Source of the DNA: Clostridiales bacterium | GTDB taxonomy: Bacteria > Bacillota > Clostridia > Peptostreptococcales > Anaerovoracaceae | Assembly (NCBI GenBank): GCA_028725765.1 | Contig: JAQYRL010000065.1 | Coordinates: 1-64,000 of the forward strand | Direction of reading: 5' to 3' | DNA length: 64,000 nt | Shown: in pieces, positions 14,274-24,068 of the stretch | Layout of the letters: each line of letters starts with the position of its first letter | Position numbering within the stretch: position 1 is the stretch's first letter | Notes under the pieces: generated by a model | What the model saw: only the letters and a program-made list of their open reading frames with translations | Told to the model about the DNA's origin: nothing | Databases searched by the model: none | Translations under genes and position numbers: made by a program

Positions 14274-15632
14274 ATGTTCAAGAAAGTTTCTAATGCTTGC
14301 GTGCATATGGTAAATAAACTTTTACCAGATCCATTTATTTTCTGCATAATGCTGTCAATTATTGTTTTTGTCGTAGCGATTCCTGTTACCAAGATGGGGC
14401 CTCTTGAGCTCATTGATAACTGGGGCGACGGTGCCTGGAATTTGCTTGCGTTCTCGATGCAGATGGCCTTGGTTCTTGTGCTTGGTAGCGCCATGGCTCA
14501 AGCTCCTGTAGTGAAGAGACTCGTAGCTAGAGTTGCCTCACTTGCCAAAACGCCTAAACAGGGGATTTTGGTAGTTACCTTTTTCTCACTTATAGCATGT
14601 TGGCTTAACTGGGGATTTGGTCTTGTTGTTGGAGCAATCCTAGCAAAAGAGATTGCAAGACAGCTTGACGGTGTCGACTATAGACTTCTCATCGCTTCGG
14701 CATATTCAGGTTTTGTAATCTGGCATGCTGGATTTTCAGCTTCAATTCCACTTGCACTTGCTACACCTGATAAGCAGGCCCTTGCAGCAGCAACTGGTGG
14801 TGTTGTAAAAGATGTTATACCAACAAGCATGACTATCTTTGCTCCATATAACCTCATCATGATCGTCATCATTTTAATTTGTCTACCATTTATAAACGCA
14901 GCAATGCATCCTGAAAAGAATGATGTAATCGCTGTAGATCCTGCGCTTATTGAAGAAGAGGTATATGTTTACAAGCCACCTGAAACTCCTGCTGAACGTC
15001 TTGAAAACAGCTGGATCGTTTCTACCATAATTTCTATGGCCGGGGTAATTTATCTTGTAAGTTATTTTTCAAAGAACGGATTTAATCTGTCACTAAACAT
15101 TGTAAATATGATATTCTTAACTTTAGGTATCATCTGTCACAAAACTCCAATTAACTACGTAAGAGCGATTGCAGAGGCTGCAAAAGGTGCTGCTGGCATT
15201 ATTATCCAGTTCCCATTCTATGCTGGAATAATGGCAATGATGGTTACTGCAAATCCTGATACTGGAGTTTCTCTTGCAGGTGCAATATCTCACGGTTTCG
15301 TAAATATTTCAAACCAGGTAACATTCCCGTTATTTACATTCCTCTCTGCAGGTATTGTAAATCTATTCGTACCTTCAGGTGGTGGTCAGTGGGCAGTTCA
15401 AGGTCCAATCATGATGCCTGCAGGTCAGGCTCTTGGCGTAGACCCTTCTGTAACAGGTATGGCTATCGCATGGGGAGATGCTTGGACAAATATGATTCAA
15501 CCGTTCTGGGCACTTCCTGCACTTGGTATTGCCGGCCTGTCAGCTAGAGATATCATGGGATACTGCCTAATCACACTGTTCTTTGTAGCAATTGTTGTAT
15601 GTGGTGGCTTCCTAGTTGTAGGGCTTATATAA
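14274..15632 (+). CDS. Short-chain fatty acid transporter (AtoE/TIGR00366-like)
   Basis: Polytopic protein with FVPSGGGQWAVQGPIMMPA and WGDAWTNMIQPFWALPAL motifs. Confidence 0.85.
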   Translation: MFKKVSNACVHMVNKLLPDPFIFCIMLSIIVFVVAIPVTKMGPLELIDNWGDGAWNLLAFSMQMALVLVLGSAMAQAPVVKRLVARVASLAKTPKQGILVVTFFSLIACWLNWGFGLVVGAILAKEIARQLDGVDYRLLIASAYSGFVIWHAGFSASIPLALATPDKQALAAATGGVVKDVIPTSMTIFAPYNLIMIVIILICLPFINAAMHPEKNDVIAVDPALIEEEVYVYKPPETPAERLENSWIVSTIISMAGVIYLVSYFSKNGFNLSLNIVNMIFLTLGIICHKTPINYVRAIAEAAKGAAGIIIQFPFYAGIMAMMVTANPDTGVSLAGAISHGFVNISNQVTFPLFTFLSAGIVNLFVPSGGGQWAVQGPIMMPAGQALGVDPSVTGMAIAWGDAWTNMIQPFWALPALGIAGLSARDIMGYCLITLFFVAIVVCGGFLVVGLI

Positions 15633-15678
15633 TTATATTGTCAAGAGCCTTATAGGCTTAGACAAACGACAAAATAAT

Positions 15679-15720
15679 AGCGACCTTTCACGTTTATATC
15701 CGTGTCAGGTCGCTGTTTTT
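15679..15720 (+). terminator. Rho-independent terminator (possibly bidirectional with whiA)
   Basis: AGCGACCT (15679-15686) / AGGTCGCT (15707-15714), then gTTTTT. Confidence 0.8.
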
Positions 15721-15723
15721 ATA

Positions 15724-16665
15724 TTATAGATTGTTTGCAATCTCACTTATTTTTTTGAGTCTATTGTTAACACCGGATTTTTTTAATGGCGTACTGAGCA
15801 TTTCACCTAGCTGTGTCAGGCTTGCTTCAGGATTTGCAAGCCTAGCAAGTGCAACTTCTCTGAGTTTATCAGGTAGGAAGTTTTCTCCCTTAGCATTGAA
15901 TATTTTTTTAATATCCTGAATCTGTCTTCCAGATGCACTTATAACTCTGTCCATATTTGCCGTATCACAGTTTGTTAGACGGATTGCCTCGCTACGCAAC
16001 TCTTTTGTTATCATAATGTTTTCAAGTTCAAGCACTTTGCTATGAGCGCCCATAAGAGCAAGGAGATCACTTATATATCCTGAAGATTTGACATATACGA
16101 TGTAGTACTTGCCGCGTTTTGTCATCTTTGCTTCAAGATCGTCGAAAGTGCCGACAAGGCGCACAAGATCTTTTGACATTTTTTCGCCTGCACAGCGCCA
16201 TTCCATCTGATAACTTTTCTCAGGGTTGGATATTGTCCCTGCTGCAAGAAAGCTACCTCTTAAATAACTCTTCCGGCAACATTTCGTCCTTATTATTCCA
16301 GGATATATTCCATCAGATATGTAATTGTTTCCTTGCTTTATCATAAGTATACCAGTTTCTCTCAAAATTGCTTCGCTACGCATATCTGGAGTTATCCTGA
16401 GAACGTAAACATTACCCCTCGACAAATTTGTTTCTTCCTCGTATTCGACGATTGGGTCAATCTGAAAATACTCGCTTAAAAGGACTTTAAAATGCCTTGC
16501 AACAGCAGCATTTTCAGTTTTGAGTATGATATTAAATTTTCCATTACCTGCAAGACCGATACTTCCCGCCATACGAATGAAGCTGGCGATTTCCGCCAGC
16601 TTACAACAATTTTTTTCAGTTTCGAATCTCGCCAGTTCGTTCTTTGTTTCTTGAGCGAATGACAT
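15724..16665 (-). CDS. whiA: DNA-binding protein WhiA
   Basis: LAGLIDADG-like N-terminal region plus C-terminal HTH; rapZ neighbourhood. Confidence 0.9.
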   Translation of the reverse strand: MSFAQETKNELARFETEKNCCKLAEIASFIRMAGSIGLAGNGKFNIILKTENAAVARHFKVLLSEYFQIDPIVEYEEETNLSRGNVYVLRITPDMRSEAILRETGILMIKQGNNYISDGIYPGIIRTKCCRKSYLRGSFLAAGTISNPEKSYQMEWRCAGEKMSKDLVRLVGTFDDLEAKMTKRGKYYIVYVKSSGYISDLLALMGAHSKVLELENIMITKELRSEAIRLTNCDTANMDRVISASGRQIQDIKKIFNAKGENFLPDKLREVALARLANPEASLTQLGEMLSTPLKKSGVNNRLKKISEIANNL

Positions 16666-16735
16666 AGATATTCTCCCTTATTTCAAATATCTGTTATTAA
16701 TTAAACTCCATTAGAGTTAGAATTCAAAATTTACA

Positions 16736-17569
16736 CTATTTGTTTTTTCTTGGTGGGATTCCAAGGATTTCTCTTGCTTCATCTGGAGTAGCGATTTCTC
16801 TTCCCATAATCTTAGCAAGTTCAACAGCCTTTGCAACTAACTGCCCATTAGATTCTGCAAGGACACCTTTTTCAATATATAGGTGATCTTCAAAGCCAAC
16901 ACGAACGTGTCCGCCCATAGCAATTGTTGCTGCTGCGATTGGCCAGCAATTTCTGCCAAGGCCTGTAGCAGTCCAAGTGCATCCTGGAGGAAGTGAACCT
17001 ACCATGAATACTAGGTCACGAATAGTTGCAGTCATTGTAACGCCTAGTACAAAGTCAAAGTGCATAGGATCCTTGATAAATCCTTTTTTGTGGAATTTAA
17101 GAGCTGTATCAACCATGCCTTTTTCAAAAACTTCTAGTTCAGGCTTAATTCCCTTTTCATTCATGATTTTTGCGAAGTTAACAATTGTATCATCAGTATT
17201 CACAAAGATTTCGTCTCCGCCGAAGTTACAAGTACCACAGTCAAGTGTTGCGAACTCAGGTGTTGGGACTACGTCTGTAGATGCAAGTCTCTCAAGGTCA
17301 GTCATTCCAACTGCTCCACCTGTTGAAGGCTGAATAATTACGTCAGGACAAACTTCATAAATAGCGTCCATGCACTCTTGGAATCTTTCAGTAGACTGAG
17401 TTGGTGTTCCGTCATCCCATCTAACGTGAAGGTGAATTACAGCAGCACCAGCATCATAAGCTGACTTAGCTTCTCTTACAATTTCTTCAACTGTGTAAGG
17501 TACAGCAGGGTTCTGTTCCTTAGTTACCTCTGCACCACAGATACATGAACTGATAATTAATTTTTCCAT
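16736..17569 (-). CDS. kce: 3-keto-5-aminohexanoate cleavage enzyme (Kce/BKACE family)
   Basis: AAVIHLHVRWDDGTPTQ, VIIQPSTGG, GGHVRVGFEDHLY; full-length 277 aa. Confidence 0.88.
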   Translation of the reverse strand: MEKLIISSCICGAEVTKEQNPAVPYTVEEIVREAKSAYDAGAAVIHLHVRWDDGTPTQSTERFQECMDAIYEVCPDVIIQPSTGGAVGMTDLERLASTDVVPTPEFATLDCGTCNFGGDEIFVNTDDTIVNFAKIMNEKGIKPELEVFEKGMVDTALKFHKKGFIKDPMHFDFVLGVTMTATIRDLVFMVGSLPPGCTWTATGLGRNCWPIAAATIAMGGHVRVGFEDHLYIEKGVLAESNGQLVAKAVELAKIMGREIATPDEAREILGIPPRKNK

Positions 17570-17820
17570 ATCTTCTCCTTATCATAAAAACATAATTGTA
17601 ACATATATTAAATCCTGTTTTTTAGGTTCAGGTATTTTAATATGTTCTCATCATATAAGATTAACAAGCCCTAAAATCTATAAGTTTCATTTAGAAAAGA
17701 GCTCTTCCTAAGATAGTTAATATTGTATCATTTTTAAAACTTTTCTTCAAGTGGATGTTCACACTATACAACAGTTTTACTCTTCTTTGTAATAGTTATT
17801 TACAAATCTATATATAACTT

Positions 17821-18687
17821 CTATAAGTCCCTATGTTCAACTGTAACTTGAAAGCCCGATTTCAAAAACATCGATTCAAATACCTCAGCCATAGTAACCG
17901 ATCTATGTTGGCCTCCTGTGCAACCAAATGCAATGTTTAAATGATTTTTTCCTTCTTTCTCGTAATACGGCACAAGACTTCTTATCGTGCGAAAAAAATC
18001 TTCAATAAACAACTTCGTAATTTGTTGTCTTAAAACATATTCCTGCACTTTTTTGTTTCTTCCGGTCAGTTTTTTTAAACTCTTAACATAGAATGGATTA
18101 GGAATAAATCTGACATCAATCACCATGTCCGCAGCTTCAGGCAGCCCTCTCTTGTATCCAAATGATTGAAGATTAATTGTAAATGGTACGCTTGGAACAT
18201 CATCCTTAAAAGTTTTATCAAGCATATTGTTTAGTTGTGCTACCCTAAGACCTGTAGTATCAACGACATAATCTGCCATCTTCCTTATTCCGGATAGAAG
18301 TTCTCTCTCTTTGCCAATCACATTTGAATCTGCAGCACCAGATGTTCCCATATATAATGGATGGTTGCGTCTCGATTCATTGTACCGCCTCATAAGAGCT
18401 TTGTCGCTTGCTTCTACAAAGAGAATTTTGAGTTCAACATCTGGATCTTTTTTTAATCTCTCAAGTGCTGAATATAAGTCATCAAAAAACTCTCCGCCAC
18501 GAACATCAATTATAATAGCTATTCGATCCATATGTGAAGAATTTTTTGAAAGTTGAACAAAACTATCAATCAAAGACGGTGGCATGTTATCAACACAATA
18601 GAACCCCTTGTCTTCAAACCAATCCGCAACAACAGTTTTGCCCGCTCCCGAAAGCCCTGTTACTAAAAAAATTGAGAGTTTTTCCAT
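17821..18687 (-). CDS. rapZ: RNase adapter protein RapZ
   Basis: Walker A GLSGAGKT and C-terminal IAFGCTGGQHRSV. Confidence 0.93.
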   Translation of the reverse strand: MEKLSIFLVTGLSGAGKTVVADWFEDKGFYCVDNMPPSLIDSFVQLSKNSSHMDRIAIIIDVRGGEFFDDLYSALERLKKDPDVELKILFVEASDKALMRRYNESRRNHPLYMGTSGAADSNVIGKERELLSGIRKMADYVVDTTGLRVAQLNNMLDKTFKDDVPSVPFTINLQSFGYKRGLPEAADMVIDVRFIPNPFYVKSLKKLTGRNKKVQEYVLRQQITKLFIEDFFRTIRSLVPYYEKEGKNHLNIAFGCTGGQHRSVTMAEVFESMFLKSGFQVTVEHRDL

Positions 18688-18748
18688 ATCCCATCCTTTA
18701 ATTTTTCTTACTCTAAAACAATTTATATCACAACTGCTTATTCAACAG

Positions 18749-19501
18749 TTATATAACTTCTTCAATGTTGACAATTCTATCTATATCAAGGCCCGCTTCA
18801 AATGCCATATCAAGGCCTCTTTCAAAACTACCTACATTTTCCGGCTTATGAGCATCGCTACTTATCACAAATTTCACATCATATTTGGAACAAAATATTA
18901 GTTCATCAACGGTTAAGTGACCATGCCATGGATTAATCTCCATCAATGTGCCAGTTTCTTCACATGCCTCTGTCACCTTTTTAAGATCTATCGGAGCCTT
19001 ATCTCCGGGGTGCGTAAGTATTATTATTTTGTTCTTCTTGAGGGCCGACACCATCATTTCCGTATTCTTCATTTTTAGATTAGACTCGAAAATTTTACCT
19101 AAGCCATGATACCAAAGCCAGTTCCTAATCATATATCCGCCCCTCACGCCAAAATGGTAGCCTGCGTGAACAAAATCAAAGAGTCCTTTTTCAGATTCCG
19201 TCACATCTATGTTGTTTCCACTGTTGACAATATTGGCTTCAACGCTTAGAAAAACAGTTATTTCTTTATATTTTATATTTAACTCCTCTATGATTTCTCT
19301 CATGATAGGGAAATTTTTTCTTTTAACTCCATAAGTTAGATGCCCAGGTCCATGATCAGATATGGCAATAGAAGAAAGACCTTTTTCAATAGCAATTTTA
19401 ACATTATCTTCTATAGTGCCTATACCGTGAGAAAATATAGTATGTGTGTGATAATCCCATATCATCCTATACTTTCTGCCATTTTTATCATATATATTCA
19501 T
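18749..19501 (-). CDS. PHP-domain phosphoesterase
   Basis: DYHTHTIFSHG, AISDHGPGH, SSDAHKPENVG motifs. Confidence 0.88.
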   Translation of the reverse strand: MNIYDKNGRKYRMIWDYHTHTIFSHGIGTIEDNVKIAIEKGLSSIAISDHGPGHLTYGVKRKNFPIMREIIEELNIKYKEITVFLSVEANIVNSGNNIDVTESEKGLFDFVHAGYHFGVRGGYMIRNWLWYHGLGKIFESNLKMKNTEMMVSALKKNKIIILTHPGDKAPIDLKKVTEACEETGTLMEINPWHGHLTVDELIFCSKYDVKFVISSDAHKPENVGSFERGLDMAFEAGLDIDRIVNIEEVI

Positions 19502-19520
19502 ATCCTAACCTTTAATCTAA

Positions 19521-20384
19521 CTACTTTATAATTCTAACTTCTGGCTCAAGTTCAACTCCGAATTTTTCTTTTACAGTTTTTTGGACAAAATCTTTAAGAG
19601 CAAGTACATCACTTGCAGTCGCTCCTCCCTTATTGACAAGGAAGCCACAATGCTTTTCAGAGACCTGAGCTCCACCTATGCTATATCCTGCAAGTCCCGA
19701 GTTCTGTATAAGAGCTCCTGCAAAATGTCCTTCTGGCCTTTTGAAAAAACTACCGCAGCTAGGTAGGTTAAGCGGCTGCTTGCTGTTTCTCCGATTAGTG
19801 TATTCATCCATTAATAACTTTATATCTGATATTTTTTTCTTTTCTAGCTGAAATTCAACTTTAAGGATGATCTCTTGGCTATCTTTGAATCTGCTTGTCC
19901 TATATCCCAAATTCATCTCGTCCTTTGAAACCCAGTAGGCTTCTCCGCCATCAGACTTCATTACATAAGCACGTTTCACAACATGGCTCATCTCACTGCC
20001 ATAGGCTCCCGCATTCATAAACAACGCACCACCAATACTGCCTGGGATGCCACTGATTCTTTCGAGTCCACCAAGCCCCAAATCCATTGCTTTTCGAGCA
20101 GCCGCTGACAGCAGTGCAGATCCTCCACAGCTAAGAATATTTCCGGATGCAGTTATTTTGTTGAATTCATCTCCAAGCTTGATGACTGTGCCCTCATATA
20201 AACCATCTGCAAACAAAGTGTTACTGCCATTGCCGAGGAGAAGGTGTTTCTTATCATCTTTTGAAATTTCCTTGAGTGTATCCGACAATTCTGATTCTGA
20301 CTCTGCGATCAAAAGACGTTCACAGGTCCCTCCAGCCTTAAAAGATGTATATTCGGCCATATTGCAGTTTTTTATAATTTTCAT
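19521..20384 (-). CDS. murB: UDP-N-acetylenolpyruvoylglucosamine reductase
   Basis: LLLGNGSNTLFADG, GIPGSIGGALFMNAGAYG, LPSCGSFFKRPEG. Confidence 0.95.
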   Translation of the reverse strand: MKIIKNCNMAEYTSFKAGGTCERLLIAESESELSDTLKEISKDDKKHLLLGNGSNTLFADGLYEGTVIKLGDEFNKITASGNILSCGGSALLSAAARKAMDLGLGGLERISGIPGSIGGALFMNAGAYGSEMSHVVKRAYVMKSDGGEAYWVSKDEMNLGYRTSRFKDSQEIILKVEFQLEKKKISDIKLLMDEYTNRRNSKQPLNLPSCGSFFKRPEGHFAGALIQNSGLAGYSIGGAQVSEKHCGFLVNKGGATASDVLALKDFVQKTVKEKFGVELEPEVRIIK

Positions 20385-21616
20385 AAAATTTCTTCCTTCT
20401 TAATATCATATTTATCAAAATTCTGATACGCCTTGGTATCAGAAGGCATATTTTTCTCGTTAAGTTTAAATTCAATATGTCTGCGGAAATAGTAATAAAT
20501 AATCGCAAAAACTGGAACCCCCAGAACCATACCGACAAAGCCAAATAAGCCTCCACCTATTATGATTGCAAACATTATCCAAAAGCTTGGTAGTCCCACA
20601 GTTCCTCCAAGGATTTTTGGTCCAATTATATTGCCATCAAGTTGCTGGATTACAAGAATCATAATGGCAAAATAGACAGCCTGCAAAGGATCAACGGTTA
20701 AAATTATGATTGCACTCGGTATAGCCCCAATAAACGGACCGAAAAATGGGATAATATTTGTAATCCCGATTATAGCACTTATTAGCAAAGGATATGGTAA
20801 TCCGATTATATTCATAGTTATATATGTCAAAATACCAATAATGATTGAGTCAATGATTTTACCATTTATAAACCCACCAAACGTTTTGTTCGTAAATGTA
20901 AAAAAGTCAAAAATTTTATCCTTGTTTTCTTCCGAAAATTTAGCAATTATTACCTTCTTAGATTGAGCAAGAAAAATTTCTTTACCATTGAGAAGATAAA
21001 CTGCAACGATTATTGATACCAATACCTTTAAAATTGTCCTGAAAGTAAATAATACGCCTTCGGTTATTTTCTGGACATAGATGTCTAAACTGTCTACAAT
21101 ACCTTCTTTTGACCACATTACAACCTTATACTGCAGCTGATTGAGTGCATCGCGAATTGAATGTTCGGCAAAAGACAGAGAGCCTTTACTCAGTTCCATC
21201 TCTATCAACGTCCTTATTTTGTTCAAATTTGCAGGAGCAGATTCGATAATATTGGAAACACTTCTGATTAGTTCAGGAATAATCATCCATAGCACGCCAC
21301 CCACGACAAGACAAAGTATCAGAATTGAAGCAACCGAGCCTATTATCCTTGCAAAATTCAGCGTACGTCTTCTGGTTTTGAACATTGAAAGACTATGGTG
21401 ATAGGTGAACTTGACAGTAAAGTTATATACAGGGCACAAAAGATAGGCCAGCACACCGCCTAGCAAAAATGGAAATAAAATATCTCCAGCAGTGTTGATA
21501 GCACCTGATATATCCCCCATGTTTGAAATTATATAATGGAAAGTTATCAGTGCAACTCCCACTAAAATCAATGTTAGCCAGAGCCGAAAATATTTGTTTC
21601 TAAATCTATTCCTCAA
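20381..21616 (-). CDS. AI-2E family transporter (PerM-like)
   Basis: 411 aa membrane protein, FFGPFIGAIPSAIIIL, QQLDGNIIGPKILGG. Confidence 0.85.
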   Translation of the reverse strand: MRNRFRNKYFRLWLTLILVGVALITFHYIISNMGDISGAINTAGDILFPFLLGGVLAYLLCPVYNFTVKFTYHHSLSMFKTRRRTLNFARIIGSVASILILCLVVGGVLWMIIPELIRSVSNIIESAPANLNKIRTLIEMELSKGSLSFAEHSIRDALNQLQYKVVMWSKEGIVDSLDIYVQKITEGVLFTFRTILKVLVSIIVAVYLLNGKEIFLAQSKKVIIAKFSEENKDKIFDFFTFTNKTFGGFINGKIIDSIIIGILTYITMNIIGLPYPLLISAIIGITNIIPFFGPFIGAIPSAIIILTVDPLQAVYFAIMILVIQQLDGNIIGPKILGGTVGLPSFWIMFAIIIGGGLFGFVGMVLGVPVFAIIYYYFRRHIEFKLNEKNMPSDTKAYQNFDKYDIKKEEIL

Positions 21617-21684
21617 TTTATCTCCTTAAATAAACATCTCTGTTTTCAATGATTTACATGAAATGATAAATTTCTAATAACCTC

Positions 21685-22983
21685 TTAATTTTTGCCTTTT
21701 TTATAATATTCTTTCATTACATCTTCAGGGACAGCACTACCACCTGTTGCCCAAATTATATGAGTTGGATTATAGTCCTGATGCCCATGGCATTCCAAAT
21801 TATTCGTTACAAGTTCAGGCCCTGGAAATGCTGCACATGCAGAAGGCTCAATCCAAAGGTTTTCTAGGTCTCCAAGGTTAGATAAATAAGGATATAACCG
21901 TTCATCCTGCACTGTAAAACAGCCTTCAAGCATTTTCGCCATTATTGGTGAAACAAGAGCTGACGGCCTAGATACAGCCAATCCATCCGCCTCGGTTAAA
22001 CCAGAAAGTCCGATGTCAGTCGCAGAAATATTCTCAAATTTTCCGGTAACTAACCCCAAGGTCATTGCTGGGGCTTGTACAGGTTCAGCAAAATATATGT
22101 GAACATTATCACCGAATTCATCTTTGAGACCAAAGGCAATCCCGCCAGGTGCACCACCAACTCCACATGGGATATAGACATAGAGAGGACATTCCTCTGA
22201 AACAGAAATATTTTGCTCTTTAAGCTGTCTTGCGAGCCTACGTCCTGCAACCGCATAGCCCAAGAATAAATCTATCGAATTTTCATCATCTACAAAATGG
22301 CATCTAGGATCAGCCAAAGCGAGTTTGCGCCCTTCTGCAACAGCCTTTTCGTAGTCACCGGCATATTCACATATATTCACGCCAGCCTTTTTGAGTACAT
22401 CCTTCTTCCATTCCTTAGCATCATGTGACATATGAACAGTAACTTTAAAGCCTAGTTTTGCACTAATAATCCCTATGGACATACCTAAATTCCCAGTAGA
22501 TCCAACCGCAACACTGTAGCCTGAAAAAAACTTTTTAAATTTATCTTCAGCTAAAATGCTGTAATCATCGTCATAACTAAGAAGTCCCTCTGAAACTGCG
22601 AGTTCCTCAGCATATTTTAAAACTTCATAAATGCCTCCCCTAGCTTTAACTGAACCAGAAATAGGCAGGTGACTATCACATTTTAGGTACAAATCTCCAC
22701 AAATTTTTTCACCCTCGGTCTCGAGATATTCTTTCATTTTAGGAATTTCAACAAGTGGCGATTCTATCATGCCTCTTCGACATTTAGTCTCAGGAAAAAC
22801 GCGTTCGATATATGGGGCAAACCTTATTAGCCTTCCCTCCGCTTCATCTACATCTTTCGCATTCAAATTATCGTCTTGTATCCCATCCTGTTTAATGTTT
22901 TTTCTGTCTAGGACAAGGGGGTTAGTCCAAAATATTTCTCTTGCATTTGACATCTCGTCAACAAAATAGTTCATATCCCTCAT
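21685..22983 (-). CDS. dsdA: D-serine ammonia-lyase-like PLP enzyme
   Basis: SHLPISGSVKARGGIYEVLKYAE PLP-lysine motif and DsdA-like length. Start set at MRDMNYFV after aggagggtgacaac; the track ORF runs to 23004. Confidence 0.85.
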   Translation of the reverse strand: MRDMNYFVDEMSNAREIFWTNPLVLDRKNIKQDGIQDDNLNAKDVDEAEGRLIRFAPYIERVFPETKCRRGMIESPLVEIPKMKEYLETEGEKICGDLYLKCDSHLPISGSVKARGGIYEVLKYAEELAVSEGLLSYDDDYSILAEDKFKKFFSGYSVAVGSTGNLGMSIGIISAKLGFKVTVHMSHDAKEWKKDVLKKAGVNICEYAGDYEKAVAEGRKLALADPRCHFVDDENSIDLFLGYAVAGRRLARQLKEQNISVSEECPLYVYIPCGVGGAPGGIAFGLKDEFGDNVHIYFAEPVQAPAMTLGLVTGKFENISATDIGLSGLTEADGLAVSRPSALVSPIMAKMLEGCFTVQDERLYPYLSNLGDLENLWIEPSACAAFPGPELVTNNLECHGHQDYNPTHIIWATGGSAVPEDVMKEYYKKGKN

Positions 22984-23147
22984 GTTGTCACCCTCCTGCA
23001 TCAAATACCTCCCCAGATAAAGAGCAATATAATAAATGATTTTGATGAAATTTTACAGCTATTATTTGCATAATTGTTTGCAATAAATCTCTATTTAAAT
23101 TATAACTCATAGAACCTTGAAAGTGAATATTATTTATAGCAATAATA

Positions 23148-24068
23148 TCAAAGACCATGTTTCAGTTTTTTTCTTGCAAAAGTTGTCTGCGGAAGCCCCA
23201 AAAGGCTCGCTGCTTTTCGCGTAGTTCCCGCTTGCTCCATCGCATAAGCGATTATCTCTTTCTCTTGCGCATCCATGAATTCATGAAAATCAAAATGAGT
23301 TCCTATATCTGAGCTAGCCTGTCTTAGTTCCGGAAATCCGGTTTTTCCACCCTCAGAATGAATCAACTGCTCAACATCCAACTCTGTTATCATCTCACCT
23401 TTACTCTTTATTACAAGCCTGTGCATTACATTTTCCAGTTCCCTAACATTGCCAGGCCACGAGTAGCACGCCAAAGTTCTCAATGCATCATACCCTATTT
23501 TCTTATTAATCGAATATTTTTTTGACCACTCGTTTACAAAAAACTCTGCAAGGCATACGATATCTTCTCTTCGCTCTCTGAGCGGTAGGACATCTATAGT
23601 GCATATATTTAAGCGATAATAAAGGTCTTCCCTAAAGGCTCCATGTTCTACAAGTTCTTTGAGTGGAACATTGCTTGCAACTATTACTCTTACATTAATA
23701 TTTACAGGCGTTGTACCTCCTATCCTGTAAAATTGGCTTTCCTGGACAGCTCGTAGTAATTTTGACTGTAAATGCAGCGGCAAACTGCCAATTTCATCCA
23801 AAAACAAAATACCATTATTCGCCATTTCGAAATATCCGTGCTTGCCTTCACTTCTTGCTCCAGTAAAAGCTCCCTTCTCATACCCAAACAGTTCTGATTC
23901 AGCTAACCCTTCATTAATTGTTGCACAGTTTATTTTGATGCATGGTTCACTCCTCCTGCTGCTATTTTCATGTATAAGCTCAAGTACTTTTTCTTTTCCG
24001 ACTCCTGTTTCTCCTTGAATGACAACATTACAGTCATATTTTGCAATATTCAAAACTTCGTCAACCAT
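23148..24068 (-). CDS. Sigma-54 activator AAA+ domain plus Fis-type HTH; probably the C-terminal half of a frameshifted protein
   Basis: GETGVGKE Walker A, FGYEKGAFTGA loop, LFLDEIGSLPLHLQSKLLRA, SWPGNVRELENV, C-terminal KAASLLGLPQTTFARKKLKHGL. Confidence 0.9.
   Translation of the reverse strand: MVDEVLNIAKYDCNVVIQGETGVGKEKVLELIHENSSRRSEPCIKINCATINEGLAESELFGYEKGAFTGARSEGKHGYFEMANNGILFLDEIGSLPLHLQSKLLRAVQESQFYRIGGTTPVNINVRVIVASNVPLKELVEHGAFREDLYYRLNICTIDVLPLRERREDIVCLAEFFVNEWSKKYSINKKIGYDALRTLACYSWPGNVRELENVMHRLVIKSKGEMITELDVEQLIHSEGGKTGFPELRQASSDIGTHFDFHEFMDAQEKEIIAYAMEQAGTTRKAASLLGLPQTTFARKKLKHGL

Noticed and set aside
22984-23147. Possible sigma-54 promoter upstream of the dsdA-like gene
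   Set aside because: Looked for GC-N10-CC on the plus strand with flanking conserved bases and found none that fits.
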